The notes under the pieces: model-generated
The model's database searches: none
Seen by the model: only the letters and a program-made list of their open reading frames with translations
What the model was told of the DNA's origin: nothing
Translations under genes and position numbers: made by a program
Origin: Pseudomonas paraglycinae
GTDB lineage: Bacteria; Pseudomonadota; Gammaproteobacteria; Pseudomonadales; Pseudomonadaceae
Reading direction: 5' to 3'
Assembly: GCF_021601625.1 (NCBI RefSeq)
Contig: NZ_BQHR01000002.1
Coordinates: forward strand, 62,001 to 126,000
DNA length: 64,000 bases
Part shown: positions 60,898 to 64,000 of the stretch, in pieces
How the letters are laid out: every line of letters starts with the position of its first letter
How positions within the stretch are numbered: position 1 is the stretch's first letter

Positions 60898-63090
60898 ATG
60901 ACTCCCTTGCCCGCACCTTTGCGCTGGCTCTACTCCCTGGAATGGCGCCGGGGTTTCTTCGACTGGGCGCGCAGCGATGGCGTGACCTGGGTCTACATCT
61001 TCAAGGTGTTGATTGCCGCGTTCCTGACCCTGTGGCTGGCGATGCGCCTGGAATTGCCGCAACCGCGCACGGCGATGATCACCGTGTTCATCGTCATGCA
61101 GCCGCAAAGCGGTCAGGTGTTCGCCAAGAGTTTCTATCGCTTCCTCGGCACTCTGGCCGGGTCGGCGATGATGGTCACGCTGATTTCGCTGTTCGCCCAG
61201 AACACCGAACTGTTTCTCGGTTCGCTGGCGATCTGGGTCGGCATCTGCTCGGCCGGCGCCGCCCGCTGCCGCAACTTCCGCGCCTACGGTTTTGTGCTGG
61301 CCGGTTACACCGCTGCGATGGTAGGCCTGCCGGCGCTGGCCCATCCTGACGGCGCGTTCATGGCGGCGGTGTGGCGAGTGCTGGAAATCTCGCTGGGGAT
61401 TCTCTGCTCGACCCTGGTCAGCGCCGCGATCCTGCCGCAAACCGCCAGCGCGGCGATGCGCAACGCCTTGTATCAGCGCTTCGGTGTGTTCGCCCTGTTC
61501 GTCACCGATGGCCTGCGCGGGCGCAGCAAACCGGAGTCGTTCGAGGCCAGCAACGTGCGCTTCATCGCCGAAGCAGTGGGGCTGGAAGGGCTGCGCAGCG
61601 TGACCGTGTTCGAAGACCCGCACATGCGTCGGCGCAACGGTCGGCTCAGTCGCCTGAACAGCGAGTTCATGGGCATTACCACCCGGTTCAACGCCTTGCA
61701 CCAGTTGCTCGAACGCCTGCGCCGCAACGGCGCCGACCATGTGGAAGCAGCGATCAAACCGGGCCTGCAGGATTTGGCCGAAGTGCTCGACGGCTTCAGC
61801 GGCCGCGCGCTGACCAGCCCGGATGCGGCGCGTCTGGTGCTGGCGCTCGCGGCCTACAAGGAAGGCTTGCCGGCGCGGGTGCGCAGCCTGCGGGCGATCT
61901 TTCAGGAGAGCGAGCCGAGCGACGCCGAGCAGCTGGATTTCCACACTGCATACGAGTTGCTTTATCGCTTCGTCGATGACCTGCACAGTTATGCACAGAC
62001 CCACGCCTCGCTGGCCGATCACAGCCACGAACGCGAGCGCTGGGACGAGCCGTTCACCCCGCAGACCAGTTGGTGGGCGGCGGCAGCTTCGGGGATTCGT
62101 GCCGCGTTCATTCTGGTCGTGCTCGGCAGTTACTGGGTCGCCACCGCGTGGCCGAGCGGCGCGACCATGACTCTGATTGCCGCTGCCACTGTTGGCCTGT
62201 CGGCGGCGACGCCGAACCCGAAACGCATGGCGTTCCAGATGGCCTGCGGCACGTTCCTCGGGGCGCTGATCGGCTTCGTCGAGATGTTTTTCATCTTCCC
62301 GTGGATCGACGGTTTTCCGCTGCTGTGCGTGATGCTCGCGCCGGTGATCGTGCTCGGCTCGTTCCTCGCATCGCGGCCGCAATACGCCGGCGTCGGCCTC
62401 GGTCTGCTGATCTTTTTCAGCACCGGTTCGGTGCCGGACAACCTGACGATCTACAACCCCTACACCTTCATCAACGACTACATCGCCATGGTCATGGGCA
62501 TGCTGGTCTGCGCGGCGGCGGGGGCGATCATTCTGCCGCCGAACAGCCGCTGGTTGTGGCAGCGTCTCGAGCAGGACCTGCGCGGGCAAGTGGTGTACGC
62601 GATCAGCGGCAAACTCAAGGGCCTGGCGTCGAGTTTCGAAAGCCGTACCCGCGACCTGATGCATCAGGCTTATGGCCTGGCGGCCGGTCAGCCGCTGGTG
62701 CAGAAAAACCTGCTGCGCTGGATGTTCGTGGTGCTGGAAGTCGGCCACGCGATCATCGAGTTGCGCAAGGAGCAGGCGATCCTGCCGGTGCATCCGGCGT
62801 ATGCCGAATCGCAGCCATGGCGTCAGGCGATCCGGGTCATGGGCCGCTCGCTGGTGCGGCTGTTCCTGCAACCGAATTCGAGCAATCTCGAACGTGCGCT
62901 GGTCGCGGTCGATCACGCGATCAGCCGGGTCGCCGCCACTGACGAGCCGTTCGCCCCGCACTTCGATACCTCGGCGCTGCGGCGGGTGAAAAGTTACCTG
63001 CACTTCATCCGCACCTCGTTGCTCGACCCGCAATCGCCACTCGCCGCCTATGCCATCGCCAAGCCCGAAGGACTTGCCCATGCCTCGTGA
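60898..63090 (+). CDS. FUSC-family inner-membrane efflux protein
   Basis: A 730-residue inner-membrane pump component of the fusaric acid resistance/AaeB family. Two sets of membrane segments (about 30-180 and 400-560) flank cytoplasmic helical regions. The start VTWVYIFKVLIAAFLTLWLAMRLELPQPRTAM and the WVATAWPSGATMTLIAAATVGLSAATPNPKR region are family hallmarks. ATG 60898 lies 10 bases after the previous stop. Neighbours form a full tripartite system, probably for aromatic carboxylic acids. Confidence 0.92.
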   Translation: MTPLPAPLRWLYSLEWRRGFFDWARSDGVTWVYIFKVLIAAFLTLWLAMRLELPQPRTAMITVFIVMQPQSGQVFAKSFYRFLGTLAGSAMMVTLISLFAQNTELFLGSLAIWVGICSAGAARCRNFRAYGFVLAGYTAAMVGLPALAHPDGAFMAAVWRVLEISLGILCSTLVSAAILPQTASAAMRNALYQRFGVFALFVTDGLRGRSKPESFEASNVRFIAEAVGLEGLRSVTVFEDPHMRRRNGRLSRLNSEFMGITTRFNALHQLLERLRRNGADHVEAAIKPGLQDLAEVLDGFSGRALTSPDAARLVLALAAYKEGLPARVRSLRAIFQESEPSDAEQLDFHTAYELLYRFVDDLHSYAQTHASLADHSHERERWDEPFTPQTSWWAAAASGIRAAFILVVLGSYWVATAWPSGATMTLIAAATVGLSAATPNPKRMAFQMACGTFLGALIGFVEMFFIFPWIDGFPLLCVMLAPVIVLGSFLASRPQYAGVGLGLLIFFSTGSVPDNLTIYNPYTFINDYIAMVMGMLVCAAAGAIILPPNSRWLWQRLEQDLRGQVVYAISGKLKGLASSFESRTRDLMHQAYGLAAGQPLVQKNLLRWMFVVLEVGHAIIELRKEQAILPVHPAYAESQPWRQAIRVMGRSLVRLFLQPNSSNLERALVAVDHAISRVAATDEPFAPHFDTSALRRVKSYLHFIRTSLLDPQSPLAAYAIAKPEGLAHAS

Positions 63091-63280
63091 AATCGACTTC
63101 CACGGCGTGTACATGCCGACCATGACCCTGATGTTTTTCGTCGCTGCGGCACTGGCCTGGGCGCTGGACCGGTTTCTGTCGGGGTTCGATCTGTACCGCT
63201 TCTTCTGGCACCCGGCGCTGTTGCGCCTGAGCCTGTTTACCTGTCTGTTCGGCGCGATGGCGCTGACCGTCTACCGTTGA
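63080..63280 (+). CDS. DUF1656 (AaeX-like) small membrane protein
   Basis: A 66-residue inner-membrane protein with two hydrophobic segments (about 12-30 and 42-62) and the family start PREIDFHGVYMPTM. Such proteins accompany FUSC pumps (AaeX); precise role unknown. It overlaps the FUSC gene by 11 bases. Confidence 0.9.
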   Translation: MPREIDFHGVYMPTMTLMFFVAAALAWALDRFLSGFDLYRFFWHPALLRLSLFTCLFGAMALTVYR

Positions 63281-63297
63281 GTCTGAGAATTGTCCCG

Positions 63298-64000
63298 ATG
63301 AAAAAGTTTTTCAGCCTGCTCGCGACCCTGCTGGTGCTGGCCCTGGCGTTGTGGATCGGCCGCACGTTGTGGGAGCACTACATGAACACCCCGTGGACCC
63401 GCGACGGTCGGGTGCGCGCCGACATCATCAACGTTGCGGCCGACGTCACCGGTGAAGTGGTCGACGTGCCGGTGCGCGACAACCAGTTGGTAAAAAAAGG
63501 TGATCTGCTGATGCAGATCGACCCCGAGCACTATCGCCTCGCGGTGAAACAGGCGCAGTCGCTGGTGGCTTCGCGCAAGGCCACGTGGGAGATGCGCAGG
63601 GTCAACGCCCATCGCCGCGCCGACATGGACGCATTGGTGATCTCCAAGGAAAACCGCGACGACGCCAGCAACATCGCCGACTCCGCACTGGCCGATTACC
63701 AACAGGCCCAGGCGCAACTGGAAGCCGCCGAACTCAACCTCAAACGCACCGAAGTGCGGGCGGCGGTGGACGGCTACGTGACCAACCTCAACGTCCATCG
63801 CGGCGATTACGCGCGCATCGGCGAAGCGAAAATGGCCGTGGTCGACATGAACTCGTTCTGGGTCTACGGCTTCTTCGAAGAAACCAAGCTGCCCCACGTG
63901 CGCGTTGGCGACAAAGCCGACATGCAATTGATGAGCGGCGAAGTCCTCAAGGGCCACGTGGAGAGCATTTCCCGTGGCATCTACGACCGCGACAACCCGG
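63298..64000 (+). CDS. HlyD-family membrane fusion protein, cut by window end
   Basis: The first 234 residues of a periplasmic adaptor (AaeA/EmrA type); the rest lies beyond the window. An N-terminal anchor helix (about 4-24) is followed by TPWTRDGRVRADIINVAADV, the lipoyl-like part DVPVRDNQLVKKGDLLMQID, an alpha-hairpin (about 80-150) and the second lipoyl half VRAAVDGYVTNLNVHRGDY. It starts 17 bases after the DUF1656 stop and completes the efflux system. No stop codon in frame up to 64000. Confidence 0.93.
   Translation, partial: MKKFFSLLATLLVLALALWIGRTLWEHYMNTPWTRDGRVRADIINVAADVTGEVVDVPVRDNQLVKKGDLLMQIDPEHYRLAVKQAQSLVASRKATWEMRRVNAHRRADMDALVISKENRDDASNIADSALADYQQAQAQLEAAELNLKRTEVRAAVDGYVTNLNVHRGDYARIGEAKMAVVDMNSFWVYGFFEETKLPHVRVGDKADMQLMSGEVLKGHVESISRGIYDRDNP

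Overview
The window is a GC-rich, densely coded stretch of a Pseudomonas chromosome, most likely from the P. fluorescens group. This rests on gene content and order, on the typical REP-type palindromes (near 392, 9519 and 36121), and on several runs that match, from memory, the P. aeruginosa PAO1 order: pta-slyD-glutathione peroxidase-oxidoreductase-glycosyltransferase-cysZ-trxB, folX-folE-folM-flavodoxin-LysR-lrgA-lrgB-aldolase-hydrolase-SDR, and LuxR-DUF1329-DUF1302. No tRNA, rRNA, CRISPR array, prophage or IS element was seen.

Layout. 1-9.6 kb: intergenic repeats, an acyltransferase, pta, slyD, glutathione peroxidase, an Old Yellow Enzyme, a glycosyltransferase, cysZ and trxB. 9.6-12.6 kb: a leftward pterin cluster (HopJ-like, DUF1244, folX, folE, folM) and a monooxygenase-like membrane protein. 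12.8-15.6 kb: a light-sensing group, made of a LitR-type MerR regulator without the cobalamin ligands, a PilZ-like protein, a short LOV photoreceptor and a flavodoxin. 15.5-20.5 kb: LysR, LrgA/LrgB, aldolase, alpha/beta hydrolase, SDR. 21-26.9 kb: a DUF1302/DUF1329 envelope pair and a MalT-like LuxR regulator. 27-30.5 kb: a 1149-residue toxin-like protein behind an AT-rich junction. 30.5-36.2 kb: the homogentisate cluster hmgR / hmgA-fahA-maiA-MFS with a clear operator. 36.2-44.4 kb: SirB1, a leucine-dehydrogenase-like protein lacking its catalytic lysine, LexA-controlled yebG, psiE, DUF3509, a serine transporter and L-serine deaminase with a LysR gene, and a ribosome hibernation factor. 44.4-54.8 kb: an iron island with two complete FecI/FecR/TonB-receptor systems flanking a PepSY membrane module. 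54.8-64 kb: an AraC gene and a DMT exporter, a hydroxyacid dehydrogenase, a second copy of the repeat seen at the left end, and a LysR-controlled four-gene FUSC efflux operon whose last gene runs off the window.

How the parts connect. FolE/FolX/FolM make tetrahydromonapterin, the cofactor of phenylalanine hydroxylase, whose product tyrosine is degraded through homogentisate by the hmg genes about 20 kb away. The LOV/LitR pair sits directly beside the pterin genes. The most interesting leads are the cobalamin-independent LOV/LitR pair with a PilZ partner, the DUF6543-like toxin candidate, the lysine-to-valine change in the leucine dehydrogenase, and a possible unannotated small RNA near 20.6 kb.
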